NCBI GenBank assembly: GCA_002238555.1
Contig: MPMO01000015.1
Span: 22,297-86,296 of the forward strand
From: Caldilineaceae bacterium bin34
Lineage (GTDB): Bacteria; Chloroflexota; Anaerolineae; Caldilineales; Caldilineaceae
Reading direction: 5' to 3'
Length of the DNA: 64,000 nucleotides
Shown here: positions 36,635-45,329 of the stretch, in pieces
Layout: every line of letters starts with the position of its first letter
Numbering within the stretch: position 1 is the stretch's first letter
Notes under the pieces: model-generated
Told to the model about the DNA's origin: nothing
The model's database searches: none
The model's input: the letters and a program-made list of their open reading frames with translations, nothing else
Translations under genes and position numbers: made by a program

Positions 36635-38683
36635 TCAGTGCCCTTCGCGTCCAAAGAGCCCGCGCCATGGTTCGACACGGGTGGCGGGGGCAAAGTCGTG
36701 AGCCTGGTCGCGCCAGTGCGCCACCACTTTCTTCAAGTCGTCCTCGTCAACCCAACTGCCCTGCACACGCTGCTGCCGGCTGCGTCCCTGGTTTTGGAAG
36801 ATCATGTCGCCCTTGCCCATCAGGGTTTCCGCCCCGGGCCCGTCCAGCACCACGCGGCTGTCCGTACTGCTCGACACCGCGAAGGCCACGCGCGCCGGGA
36901 AATTGGCCTTGATGCTGCCGGTCACAACGTCAACGCTTGGCCGCTGGGTCGCGAGGACGATGTGGATGCCCGTGGCCCGGCTCTTTTGTGCAAGCCTGCA
37001 GATTCTCTGCTCGATCGTGTCGTCGCCAATCAACATGAGGTCGGCCAGTTCGTCAATTACCAGCACAATGTAGGGCAGGGCTCCGACACTGCGTCTTTCC
37101 TTCGCCAAGCGGTTGTAGGCCGCGATGTCGCGGGTGGCCACGCGCCTGAATTCCGCGTAGCGGCTTTCCATTTCCATGATCAGCCAGAGCAGCATCGTGG
37201 GCACTTCGGCCGGAGAGGTCGCCACCTTGCCGATCAGGTGGGGAAGACCGCTGAACTGTGTCAGCTCGATCTGCTTCGGGTCCACCAGCATCAGGTTCAA
37301 GGTGTCCGGCCCATGTTGCATCAACAAGGACACCAGCAACGCGTTCATGAACGTGGACTTGCCCGTCCCGGTGGCGCCACAAACCAGCATGTGGGGAGCA
37401 GCCACCAGGTCGGTCACGACTTCGGCCCCCGAGGTGTCCTGCCCCATGGCGATGTGCAAACCCTGGGCGCCGCCTTCAAATGACGGACTTTCCAGGACAT
37501 CCCGCAACGCGACCACCAGCCGCTGCTGGTTGGGGACCTCGATGCCGATGAAGTTCCTGCCCGGCACCGGAGCCTGAAAACGGAGACTCTCCGCCTCCAG
37601 CCCCATCTTCATGTCTTCCCTCAGTGCCAGCACGTCCTTGACCCTGACCGGCCGGTAACCGTCTCCCCGCCGCACCTGCAGCGGTTTCACCCCGAAGCGC
37701 GTCACGGCCGGACCCGAATCGATGCTGGTTACCTCCACCGGTTGCCCGTAGTCGCTATACAGGTTTTCGATCCGGTTGGCGTACTGCTGGACCGCCACCT
37801 CCAGTTCGGGATTCAACGCCCTGCTCAGCAAGTCCAGCGGCGGCAGGATGCGTTGCCGCCCGGCGTCCGCCTCAGCCACCGTCGCAGTGTGTTGGTCCTC
37901 CAGGATTCGTTCGGCCTGTTCGCGTCCGGAATCTCCGCGTTTCCGGTCCACCGGGAGGCTCGCCTTGGACGTTGCCGGCGCCGGCCCGGTGCCCGCCACC
38001 GGTCCCCGGGGGGCGGCAGCCCGAACCGGTGCCGGGTCCATCTCCTCGTGCCCACTCTCCTCCGCTTCCTGAACCGGAGGATCCGACGCGGCAGACGCGG
38101 TGGTTGGATCGATTGGCGCGGCCGGGACCTCGCCGATGCGCAGGACATGCATCAGACGTGCCATGATCCAGATTGGGACCGACATCAGCGGCGAATGCCT
38201 GACAAACAGGTACAGCCCCAGCAACGATGTCACCCACACGATCATGCCGGCTGCGGGTCGGCCCACCCGTTCCATCAGCATGTTGCCGAACGCCCTGCCA
38301 ATGGCCCCGCCATGGCTGCCGTCCAGCGCGAAGGCCCAGTCGACACCCGGTTGTTGCCAAATGAACGTGCCGGCCATCTGCGCGAGAAGCGCCAGCATCA
38401 CACCAATCATGGCCTGAAGACGCCAATTGGGCAGGCGGTCGTCGTACAACAGGAGAATGCCGGACCCGATGCAGGCTGCGCCGACGAGGGGCCCCAGCCA
38501 GCCTGTGACTACGGTCAGCACGGGCACTCCGTTGGACAGGACCAAATTGGCAAACGCGGCCACGCCGAAGGAAAGAATGCCCAGGCCGAAAACCTCCTCC
38601 GGTATCAATCTTCTGACTTCAAGTCGGGACGTACGGGCCTGGGCCTGCGATCTGGACGCCACGGGGTGTATCCTGCCGAACAA
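36635..38683 (-). CDS. ftsK: FtsK/SpoIIIE-type DNA translocase lacking a gamma domain
   Basis: The protein has 682 residues. Four to five membrane helices fill about residues 30-175, followed by a Pro/Ala-rich linker (about 185-290) and the motor: VEVTSIDSGPAVTRFGVKP, Walker A CGATGTGKSTFMNALL, LMLVDPKQIEL and Walker B IVLVIDELADLM. RATGIHIVLATQRPSVDVVTG follows. It pumps chromosomal DNA during division. The protein stops soon after VDEDDLKKVV, so the C-terminal winged-helix gamma domain that reads KOPS and contacts XerD is missing. Confidence 0.92.
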   Translation of the reverse strand: MFGRIHPVASRSQAQARTSRLEVRRLIPEEVFGLGILSFGVAAFANLVLSNGVPVLTVVTGWLGPLVGAACIGSGILLLYDDRLPNWRLQAMIGVMLALLAQMAGTFIWQQPGVDWAFALDGSHGGAIGRAFGNMLMERVGRPAAGMIVWVTSLLGLYLFVRHSPLMSVPIWIMARLMHVLRIGEVPAAPIDPTTASAASDPPVQEAEESGHEEMDPAPVRAAAPRGPVAGTGPAPATSKASLPVDRKRGDSGREQAERILEDQHTATVAEADAGRQRILPPLDLLSRALNPELEVAVQQYANRIENLYSDYGQPVEVTSIDSGPAVTRFGVKPLQVRRGDGYRPVRVKDVLALREDMKMGLEAESLRFQAPVPGRNFIGIEVPNQQRLVVALRDVLESPSFEGGAQGLHIAMGQDTSGAEVVTDLVAAPHMLVCGATGTGKSTFMNALLVSLLMQHGPDTLNLMLVDPKQIELTQFSGLPHLIGKVATSPAEVPTMLLWLIMEMESRYAEFRRVATRDIAAYNRLAKERRSVGALPYIVLVIDELADLMLIGDDTIEQRICRLAQKSRATGIHIVLATQRPSVDVVTGSIKANFPARVAFAVSSSTDSRVVLDGPGAETLMGKGDMIFQNQGRSRQQRVQGSWVDEDDLKKVVAHWRDQAHDFAPATRVEPWRGLFGREGH

Positions 38684-38777
38684 TGCAACAAAGGGGACCG
38701 GGCCGCATCAACGCGGTCCGAAACCGGACGCAATGCGGATCCCCCCTAGACATTAAGACGACGGACGCACCGATTCG

Positions 38778-40754
38778 TTATGCCCCAATCCGGTTTTGCC
38801 CTTCCGTTTCGACCTCCTTGTCCAGTTCGGACTGCTCCATTTCCTGAATGATTCCGGCCACCTGTCGAATGGCAATCCGCTGCTTGCGATACAGATCGCT
38901 TTCGCTCATGGCCAGCTTGCCGGCAATGTCGCGCACCTTGCGCCCCTGAATGAACCGCATATCCAGAATTCGGTACAGCAGCGAGTCCAGGTGCCCCAGT
39001 TCCGTACCTTCGTCCGGCCGCATCCGCTCGATGGCATCGCCCATGACCAGGCGCAGGGCCTGCTGGGCATTGCCGTTGGTCCGCTCCAGGTAGGTGCCGA
39101 CCACCTTGAGTTTCATCAGGGGACTGCCACTCAGGCGCGGTCCGCCCCACAAGTCCCTGAGCGCGTCGCGCACCCATGCCGGGAATTCGGGGTTCAGAAT
39201 CTCGGTCTCGGTCCACAAGGGGGATGTCCGGCCGGCCGCTTCGATTGGATGGGGGAGTTGGGATCTCAGATGCTGGATGCGATCGATCTCCGACATGATG
39301 GGCTGGAGGCCGGCGATGACGTTGGCCTGGATGCGGTGGTCCGTCAAGGCCTCGGCCATCTGGGAGCGCATCGATGCAAACACACGGGCGGGGGCTGCCG
39401 CCAACGGCAGCGGACCCTGTTCGGCAGCCACGCCAATCACACCCAGGAGGATGGTCTCCCGCCGCGGCCCCGCATCCCCGCGCAGCGGCCACATGCGGAA
39501 ATCCACTCCCGATACCGCGAAGGCCTCGTGGCGACCCTGCTCGTGGACCAGCGCCGTCCTGAGCACGTCCCGCCAAGCCGCTGTCGGCATCACCCGTTCC
39601 GGATCCATCTTGGTGCCGACAACCGCTTCCACAACCAGACTGTCGGCAGCCAGCGAGGCCACGAATCCCCGCCCGGCACCCAGGTATTCGCAGGCCGCAG
39701 TCAAATGGTTCTCCAGGAATTCCCTGACATCGCTGTGTGTCAGGAGGCGCCGCTCCAGTTCCCGGTACAGTGAAATTTCGCGGATATCGTCCCGATAGAT
39801 CACATAGTCCATCAACCGCTTCGTGGCCGATACGGCTAGTTGTCCAACCACGATCACAGCGGTGACCACATAGAAGAGAATCAGATCGCGCGGGATCCCG
39901 AGCAGCAATTCCACCCGCGGGACCACTTGAATCGCGATGATGACGCAAATGGCAATCGCCGGCCCCCGAATGAGGTACCGCATCAGCCGGTACCGGACCA
40001 CCCGATCCGGCAGGTGCACGCCGTAGAACGCAACCGACATCACCATCAGGGTCAGCAGCAGCGAAACGGTGCCATTGACCAGCAGCGAAACCGTGTAAAC
40101 CAGAACGGTGAATCCTCCCAGTTGCGGGCCCAGGAGCAGCAGGAACGGAAAACACCCCAGGACCGGACCCGCGAAACCCAACAGCAGAATGTGGACGCGC
40201 TGGCGGCTGCGCAGGGTCAGGCTGCGGCCCCGGGTTAGAAGGAGATCGCGCACCGAGAGGGCCAAGGCAAGGGCAAACATGCCGGCGAACAGCCAGAAAA
40301 GGGGACCTGGCGCGAGGAAATGGAACGCTTCGGAGGCAGCCGCATCGCGTACGACCAGATCCCCAAACTGGGTCAGCGCCACCAGCCCCAGGCAGATCCC
40401 CATCAATACCCAACCGGCCCACGCGCGCGCGGGGGAGTGCAGGTTCGTGGCCTGCAACACGCCGGCCGCAAACCGGTAGTAGACGGCCGGCAGAACCCCG
40501 ATCCCCACCCATTGCAGACGAAGCCAGAACTCGGCACTGTCCAGGTCCGTGACCCGGTGCAGGGCCACGTCAACGGCGTAGACCACAAGGACGCTCAGGG
40601 ACAGATAGGCATACCGGCGAGCGACCGCGGAGCGGAAATTGAAATACAGGGCATAGACACCCAAGGCAAAGGCCAGGATGGCCACCACCGAGGTCGACGC
40701 CAGGAACAATGCCCGCAAAACATCCAGGAGCGTGATGCCGAACAAGGGTTCCAT
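38778..40754 (-). CDS. Membrane-bound regulator: 7TM sensor, GAF-like domain, C-terminal HTH
   Basis: The protein has 658 residues. The first 240 or so residues hold seven hydrophobic helices of the kind found at the N terminus of some histidine kinases, and two more lie near 255-300. A GAF-like domain spans about 330-480. No histidine-kinase H-box or ATP-binding motif is present. The C terminus (about 545-640) is helical, with KVRDIAGKLAMSESDLYRKQ resembling a sigma-4/LuxR-type helix-turn-helix. It looks like a one-component membrane transcription regulator. It follows a small membrane gene on the same strand by six bases. Function unknown. Confidence 0.65.
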   Translation of the reverse strand: MEPLFGITLLDVLRALFLASTSVVAILAFALGVYALYFNFRSAVARRYAYLSLSVLVVYAVDVALHRVTDLDSAEFWLRLQWVGIGVLPAVYYRFAAGVLQATNLHSPARAWAGWVLMGICLGLVALTQFGDLVVRDAAASEAFHFLAPGPLFWLFAGMFALALALSVRDLLLTRGRSLTLRSRQRVHILLLGFAGPVLGCFPFLLLLGPQLGGFTVLVYTVSLLVNGTVSLLLTLMVMSVAFYGVHLPDRVVRYRLMRYLIRGPAIAICVIIAIQVVPRVELLLGIPRDLILFYVVTAVIVVGQLAVSATKRLMDYVIYRDDIREISLYRELERRLLTHSDVREFLENHLTAACEYLGAGRGFVASLAADSLVVEAVVGTKMDPERVMPTAAWRDVLRTALVHEQGRHEAFAVSGVDFRMWPLRGDAGPRRETILLGVIGVAAEQGPLPLAAAPARVFASMRSQMAEALTDHRIQANVIAGLQPIMSEIDRIQHLRSQLPHPIEAAGRTSPLWTETEILNPEFPAWVRDALRDLWGGPRLSGSPLMKLKVVGTYLERTNGNAQQALRLVMGDAIERMRPDEGTELGHLDSLLYRILDMRFIQGRKVRDIAGKLAMSESDLYRKQRIAIRQVAGIIQEMEQSELDKEVETEGQNRIGA

Positions 40755-40760
40755 GCCGGT

Positions 40761-41570
40761 TCAGCGGGCCCACTCCCGTTCTTCACGCGCGATTATCCAG
40801 TCGTCGCCAACACGCGTGAAATGCAACCGAAAGCCGGCTCCGGTCAAGAGAGAGCGGTAAATCCTGATTTTGAGTGTGGCCTGATTGAGGCTGGTAAAGG
40901 AAATCGGATCGAGCTCCACCATCGGCCCGTCCGCCAGGCGCGGCCGGTGTTCGGGTCTGAGCCAATGGATGCGCCCGGCGAATCCCAGTTCGCCAGGTTG
41001 TTCATCGCCGTCGGTGAACACCAGCAGTTGCGCCGGTGCCTGGTTGTCGCCGGGCGGAAGCCATCGGCGCTGTCCCAGCTTGTGGATCAGCGCCGTTCTG
41101 CGAATACGGAGGCTGGCAGCCTCCGATCGATCGGCACAGCGGTAGTAGTTGACCAGGGCCTGGACCGGCGCAAAGGCATGCTGAGCACTCATCAGGCGCA
41201 GCAGTTCTTCCCGCACGGGAGTCCACTGGCCCAGCCAAAACGCGTCCTCGACCTGATCACCGTACTCAAGCAGTTCCTCCACCCGTTCGCTGCCCAGCCG
41301 CTGCAGGATGGCGACGGGCGGAAGGGAGGCCGGGCGCCGCTTGAGCCGTGCAAGCAAACCGGCCGGCTCCGCCTCCGCCTCGTGCCGCACCCCATTCACA
41401 TTGGCAATCCGCAGTCTCATCCAGACCGCCAGCAGCAAGGCCCCGAGCGCGAATCCCAGCATGGTCCAGGCCACCGGATCCATCGCGTTCACCAGAGCCG
41501 CCGGCGGCGGCAGCGAATCGCCGTCGAAGCCGCGGCGCAACTGATCTAGGAGTTCCTGAAGTCTCTCCAT
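40761..41570 (-). CDS. Hypothetical single-pass membrane protein
   Basis: The 269-residue reading is from ATG 41570 (MERLQELLDQLRRGFDG). One membrane helix (about residues 36-51, WTMLGFALGALLLAVW) is followed by a basic stretch and a soluble part that includes helices (SERVEELLEYGDQVEDAFWL) and a C-terminal beta segment, GFRLHFTRVGDDWIIARE, resembling a SnoaL/NTF2-like end. Not recognised. It ends six bases before the 7TM regulator starts, so the two are probably cotranscribed. Confidence 0.6.
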   Translation of the reverse strand: MERLQELLDQLRRGFDGDSLPPPAALVNAMDPVAWTMLGFALGALLLAVWMRLRIANVNGVRHEAEAEPAGLLARLKRRPASLPPVAILQRLGSERVEELLEYGDQVEDAFWLGQWTPVREELLRLMSAQHAFAPVQALVNYYRCADRSEAASLRIRRTALIHKLGQRRWLPPGDNQAPAQLLVFTDGDEQPGELGFAGRIHWLRPEHRPRLADGPMVELDPISFTSLNQATLKIRIYRSLLTGAGFRLHFTRVGDDWIIAREEREWAR

Positions 41571-41695
41571 GTCTAACCACCAGCCGGTGAAATCGGCCTG
41601 GACTCGGCCGCCCTGGCACAAGACTCCCGCGGGTCAGCAGGCAACTGCACTTCCACCGGACCGCGCCGGTCGTCGCGGCGTTGCGCCAGAGAGCT

Positions 41696-42361
41696 TCAGA
41701 CCTTGTTGGCAGAAGGGCAGATATCCTCCATTGGGCACTCGCCACACCGGGGCCTGCGGGCCTTGCAAACCGCGCGGCCGTGCATAATCAGCCGGTGGGA
41801 AAAGTCGATCCAAGTCGCCTCCGGCAACCGCGACATCAGGTCGACCTCGACCTTGGCCGGGTCGGTCGCGCGCGTGAGGCCCAGAAGCTTGGAAATCCGC
41901 TTGACATGGGTGTCCACGACCACGCCTTCCGCCTTGCCGTAGGCAACCCCCAGCACCACGCTGGCGGTCTTGCGGGCCACACCGGGCAGTTTGAGCAGCT
42001 CGTCCATCGAGTCGGGCACCCAACCGTCAAATTCCTCGACGATCATGCGGCTGGCCAGGTGAAGGCTCTTGGCCTTGTTCCTGAAAAAGCCGGTGGTGCG
42101 CACCAAGGCCTCGATCTCGTCGCGGTTGGCCCGGGCCATGTCTTCCGGCGTACCCATTCTTGCGAACAGCTCGGGCGTCACTATGTTGACCCTGACATCC
42201 GTGCACTGAGCCGACAGAATCGTGGCCGCCAGCAGCTGGAACGGGGTTTCGAAGTTGAGTGCACACTCCGCATCCGGGTAGGCCTGCCTCAGCCGAGCGG
42301 AAACCTCGGCTGCAAAGGCCCGTTGGCGGGCCGATGTCCGCTTCTTCCGTTGCTGGGCCAT
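41696..42361 (-). CDS. nth: Endonuclease III (DNA glycosylase/AP lyase)
   Basis: The protein has 221 residues. The helix-hairpin-helix is LLKLPGVARKTASVV with the catalytic Lys131, and Asp150 is in VVVDTHVKR. The C-terminal 4Fe-4S cluster has Cys199, Cys206, Cys209 and Cys215 (C-X6-C-X2-C-X5-C). It removes oxidised pyrimidines and cuts the abasic site. Confidence 0.96.
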   Translation of the reverse strand: MAQQRKKRTSARQRAFAAEVSARLRQAYPDAECALNFETPFQLLAATILSAQCTDVRVNIVTPELFARMGTPEDMARANRDEIEALVRTTGFFRNKAKSLHLASRMIVEEFDGWVPDSMDELLKLPGVARKTASVVLGVAYGKAEGVVVDTHVKRISKLLGLTRATDPAKVEVDLMSRLPEATWIDFSHRLIMHGRAVCKARRPRCGECPMEDICPSANKV

Positions 42362-42429
42362 GTTGCACCTGTGCGTTTGACTGCGATGGTTCCGGCAGGA
42401 CGGTCGGCGGCGGCCATTCCTACGCGCTT

Positions 42430-43248
42430 TCAGTCGTCGGGACCGGCCTCGGACAAGCTCACATATTGCGACACGGATTCCTGAAACGAACGCATCAATG
42501 ACCGATGCACCTTGGAGTCCGCCGCCTGCTTCTGAACGAACTTGACGAGCTCGGGACCCTGAACCACGGGCAGGCTGGAGTTCGAGATCTCCAACGTCAT
42601 TTCGGGATTGATGAAGGCCACGGCGCCGGCAATTGGAATCGAAGCGTACTCGGACTGGCCGAAGGCTTCCGGCATGTCTTCGATGAACCGGTTGATGCGG
42701 CGGGTGTATTCCTCAGCCTCCCGGCCAGGATGGCCCAGCCCTTCTCGGCTGAGCAGAGTGAAAAGCCGTCCCAGGCTGAAGGGCTCGCGCCAACGGTCGC
42801 CTTCCACCATGACCCGGCCCTTGTCGCTGCGGACCGAGAAGGCCAGCATGCCGCCCGGTCCAACCAGCAGGTGCGGGACACCGGGAATGGCGAACAAGTA
42901 CAGGGCGTATTGATTGCCCAATCCTTTGAGACACCGGGCAAAAAACTGATCCGGCCGCTCCAGTGAGCTTGCCCTGTGCCACCGCCGCGGCGCAAACCGA
43001 TTGATGAAGTAGCTGCCGACGGTGGCTCCGATGAAGCCAACCAGCAACGCAGCCATGCTGAACACCGCGTAGTATTCGACCAGGAACTGCAGCAACGGGT
43101 TGGCCGCCTCGGGACTGCGCGCCCACTCCATGTTGGGCAGAAAACTGACCATCAGGCCGCTGGTCAGCGCCAGCACCGCCACCAGGAACAAACGCCTGCC
43201 AAGGGTTTCGCGCTTGGTGATGTACTCGAGGTTGCGATAAACCTTCAT
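42430..43248 (-). CDS. Hypothetical membrane protein with NERD-like segment
   Basis: The protein has 272 residues from ATG 43248 (MKVYRNLEYITKRETLG), overlapping the plsX stop as ATGA. Two membrane helices (about 20-38 and 62-83) precede a soluble domain. LYLFAIPGVPHLLVGPGGML and VRSDKGRVMVEGDRW resemble the first strands of a NERD (nuclease-related) domain, but no catalytic residues can be assigned. A longer frame upstream of this start is a shadow of plsX. Confidence 0.65.
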   Translation of the reverse strand: MKVYRNLEYITKRETLGRRLFLVAVLALTSGLMVSFLPNMEWARSPEAANPLLQFLVEYYAVFSMAALLVGFIGATVGSYFINRFAPRRWHRASSLERPDQFFARCLKGLGNQYALYLFAIPGVPHLLVGPGGMLAFSVRSDKGRVMVEGDRWREPFSLGRLFTLLSREGLGHPGREAEEYTRRINRFIEDMPEAFGQSEYASIPIAGAVAFINPEMTLEISNSSLPVVQGPELVKFVQKQAADSKVHRSLMRSFQESVSQYVSLSEAGPDD

Positions 43249-44270
43249 CCTTGGATCCTCCCGAGAGGGTCGCCGAGGCGCCGCACGTGAATTTCCGGGG
43301 TCTCGCCCAGACCCCGCGCCATTCGCTCCAACATGCGGCCGGCATGGGCATCGCGCGCCTGGCGGACGGCGCTGCACACCGCCTCCGGATCGGCTCCGCT
43401 GTGCGCCACGATCACCACGCCGTTGATGCCCAGGAGCGCCGCGCCGCCGTATTGGCCCGGATCCGCCTTGGCTCGAACCGCGCCCACCTGGGATCGGACC
43501 AACACATACCCCAACCGACTGCGCCAGGTGGCGGCAAAGGCGGTGCGCAATCCGGTCGCGAACATGTTGCTGGCGGTCTCCATGGACTTGACCAGTATGT
43601 TGCCACTGAAACCGTCCGCGACTAGGACATCCACATCTCCGGAGGCGAGCGCGTAGGGTTCCGCAAAACCCGCGTAGCCGGGAAATCCATGTTCCGTCAG
43701 CGACCGGTGGGCGGCCTGAACCAGTTCGTTGCCCTTGGCCTCCTCGTGGCCAATGTTCAACAAGCCGATGCGGGGTCGATCCACCGACATGCAGGCGGAC
43801 GCGAAGGCCCGGCCCATCATCGCAAACTCGACCAGGTGGCCAGGCTGGCAACTGGCGTTGGCGCCGACATCAAGCACCAGCACATGCGCGTCGGGGGTCG
43901 GCACCGCGGCGGCAATCGCGGGCCGGTGGGCGCCGGCAAGACGACCGAGCCACCGCAGCGAAGCCGCCAGGACCGCCGCCGTGTCGGCAGCGGAAACCAG
44001 CGCGTCCGCCGCTCCCGCACGAACCAACTGCGCGCCCTTGGCTGCGGCGGACCCGGGATCGCGCAGGGCCGATGCGTCGTCCGACCGGTGGCCGGCGGCG
44101 ACGATGTCCAATCCGGTGGGTCGGCACCGACGTGCCAGTTCAGCCTCGATCGCGTCGGGATGCCCCAACAGCGTCAGGCCAATCCGGTACCGCTCGGAGG
44201 CCAGGAGGGCGCCGGCGACCAGCGCGGCCGGTGCATGGTCCCCGCCCTGCGTGTCAACCGCAACGCGCAT
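43245..44270 (-). CDS. plsX: Phosphate acyltransferase PlsX
   Basis: The protein has 341 residues. It starts MRVAVDTQGGDHAPAALVAG, the family hallmark. Later blocks are SAADTAAVLAASLRWLGR, VLDVGANASCQPGHLVEFA, GLLNIGHEEAKGNEL, VDVLVADGFSGNILVKSMET and YGGAALLGINGVVIVAHSGA. PlsX makes acyl-phosphate from acyl-ACP at the start of phospholipid synthesis. It is six bases from degV on the same strand; degV proteins bind fatty acids, so the pairing makes sense. Confidence 0.95.
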   Translation of the reverse strand: MRVAVDTQGGDHAPAALVAGALLASERYRIGLTLLGHPDAIEAELARRCRPTGLDIVAAGHRSDDASALRDPGSAAAKGAQLVRAGAADALVSAADTAAVLAASLRWLGRLAGAHRPAIAAAVPTPDAHVLVLDVGANASCQPGHLVEFAMMGRAFASACMSVDRPRIGLLNIGHEEAKGNELVQAAHRSLTEHGFPGYAGFAEPYALASGDVDVLVADGFSGNILVKSMETASNMFATGLRTAFAATWRSRLGYVLVRSQVGAVRAKADPGQYGGAALLGINGVVIVAHSGADPEAVCSAVRQARDAHAGRMLERMARGLGETPEIHVRRLGDPLGRIQG

Positions 44271-44276
44271 CCGGCC

Positions 44277-45152
44277 TCAGGCGACCTCGCCCACCGGATG
44301 GGCCGCGATGCCCAAAGTACCGATACCAGCCAGGGCCACGATTGCCGGGTCCAGCTCCACGATGTAGGTGGTTTCGACATTGAGCAGCGATCGGGCCCGT
44401 TCCAGTAGTTCGGACGCCTCATCCGGTACCATGGCGTGGGACACGGCCACCGCCACGGGTTGATCCCCCATGTCGGCCGCGATCCGCTGCAACAGTTCGC
44501 TTACGGCCTTGCGCCGCCCCCGCGCCTTCGCTACGGGAATCACCTTGCCGTCGGCACCAGCCAGGATGGGCTTCAGGTTGAGCATGTTGCCCATGTTCTT
44601 TTGCAACCCGCCAACGCGCCCGCTGCGCGCCAAGGCATCCAGATTGTCCACCGTCAGGTAGCTTCTGAGCCGTGAACGAACCTCGGCCATCCGGGTGATC
44701 GCGTCCTGCCTGGCACCACCCGCCGCCAAGAGTTGGGCCGCCGCAATCGCCTGCAGACCGCTGCTGATGCTGACGGCACGCGAATCCCACAGTTCGATGT
44801 CGGCTTCAGGCACTTCGTCGATCGCAAGGCGAGCCGAGTTCCAAGTACCCGACAGTTCCGCACTGACAACCACCACCAGGATTTTCTCAGCCCCCTCGTC
44901 CAAGGCTTGCCGGTAGGCATCCGCAAACAGCGTGGGGGCCGGCTGGCTGGTGGTCGGGTGTTCCGGCCGGGTCTGCAGCAGCTCAAAGAACCTGGGCAGG
45001 TCAATGTCCCGATTGAGCTGGTAGGCATCGGAACCGAAGTGGACCGTTGTTGGCACTTCCAGAATGTTGAATTGGGCCAGAAGGTCGGGCGGCATGCTGC
45101 TGCTGGTATCCACCACCATTCTGACGCGGGTGTCCGAAGTCTGTAGGTTCAT
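44277..45152 (-). CDS. DegV family fatty-acid-binding protein
   Basis: The 291-residue reading is from ATG 45152 (MNLQTSDTRVRMVVDTSSSM), with AGGAGCG just upstream. Family motifs include MVVDTSSSMPPDLL, TTSQPAPTLF, VVSAELSGTWNSARLA, DSRAVSISSGL and DALARSGRVGGLQ. Homologous FakB proteins present fatty acids to a kinase for phospholipid synthesis, feeding acyl-phosphate to the same pathway as PlsX next door. The gap of 177 bases to the nnr gene holds no gene. Confidence 0.93.
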   Translation of the reverse strand: MNLQTSDTRVRMVVDTSSSMPPDLLAQFNILEVPTTVHFGSDAYQLNRDIDLPRFFELLQTRPEHPTTSQPAPTLFADAYRQALDEGAEKILVVVVSAELSGTWNSARLAIDEVPEADIELWDSRAVSISSGLQAIAAAQLLAAGGARQDAITRMAEVRSRLRSYLTVDNLDALARSGRVGGLQKNMGNMLNLKPILAGADGKVIPVAKARGRRKAVSELLQRIAADMGDQPVAVAVSHAMVPDEASELLERARSLLNVETTYIVELDPAIVALAGIGTLGIAAHPVGEVA

Positions 45153-45329
45153 GTGATCGCTCCTGGTGTTGGATGTGGGATCTGCTGTGTACGGACCCGC
45201 CGGCTTCAAGGGGGCGCACCGATCAGGCGCGGCGTGCGATGCCGAACCGACGGCAGCCAATCCGGGGCACGATCTGCCGAGTCGCCGTGCGCCGGGCGGC
45301 CCGTTCACCGAAGATTTCCGGAGTTGGCC

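Noticed and set aside
43249..43851. A 5' extension of the NERD-like membrane protein gene
   Set aside because: It lies wholly inside plsX in another frame; the ATGA overlap at 43248 gives a normal start.
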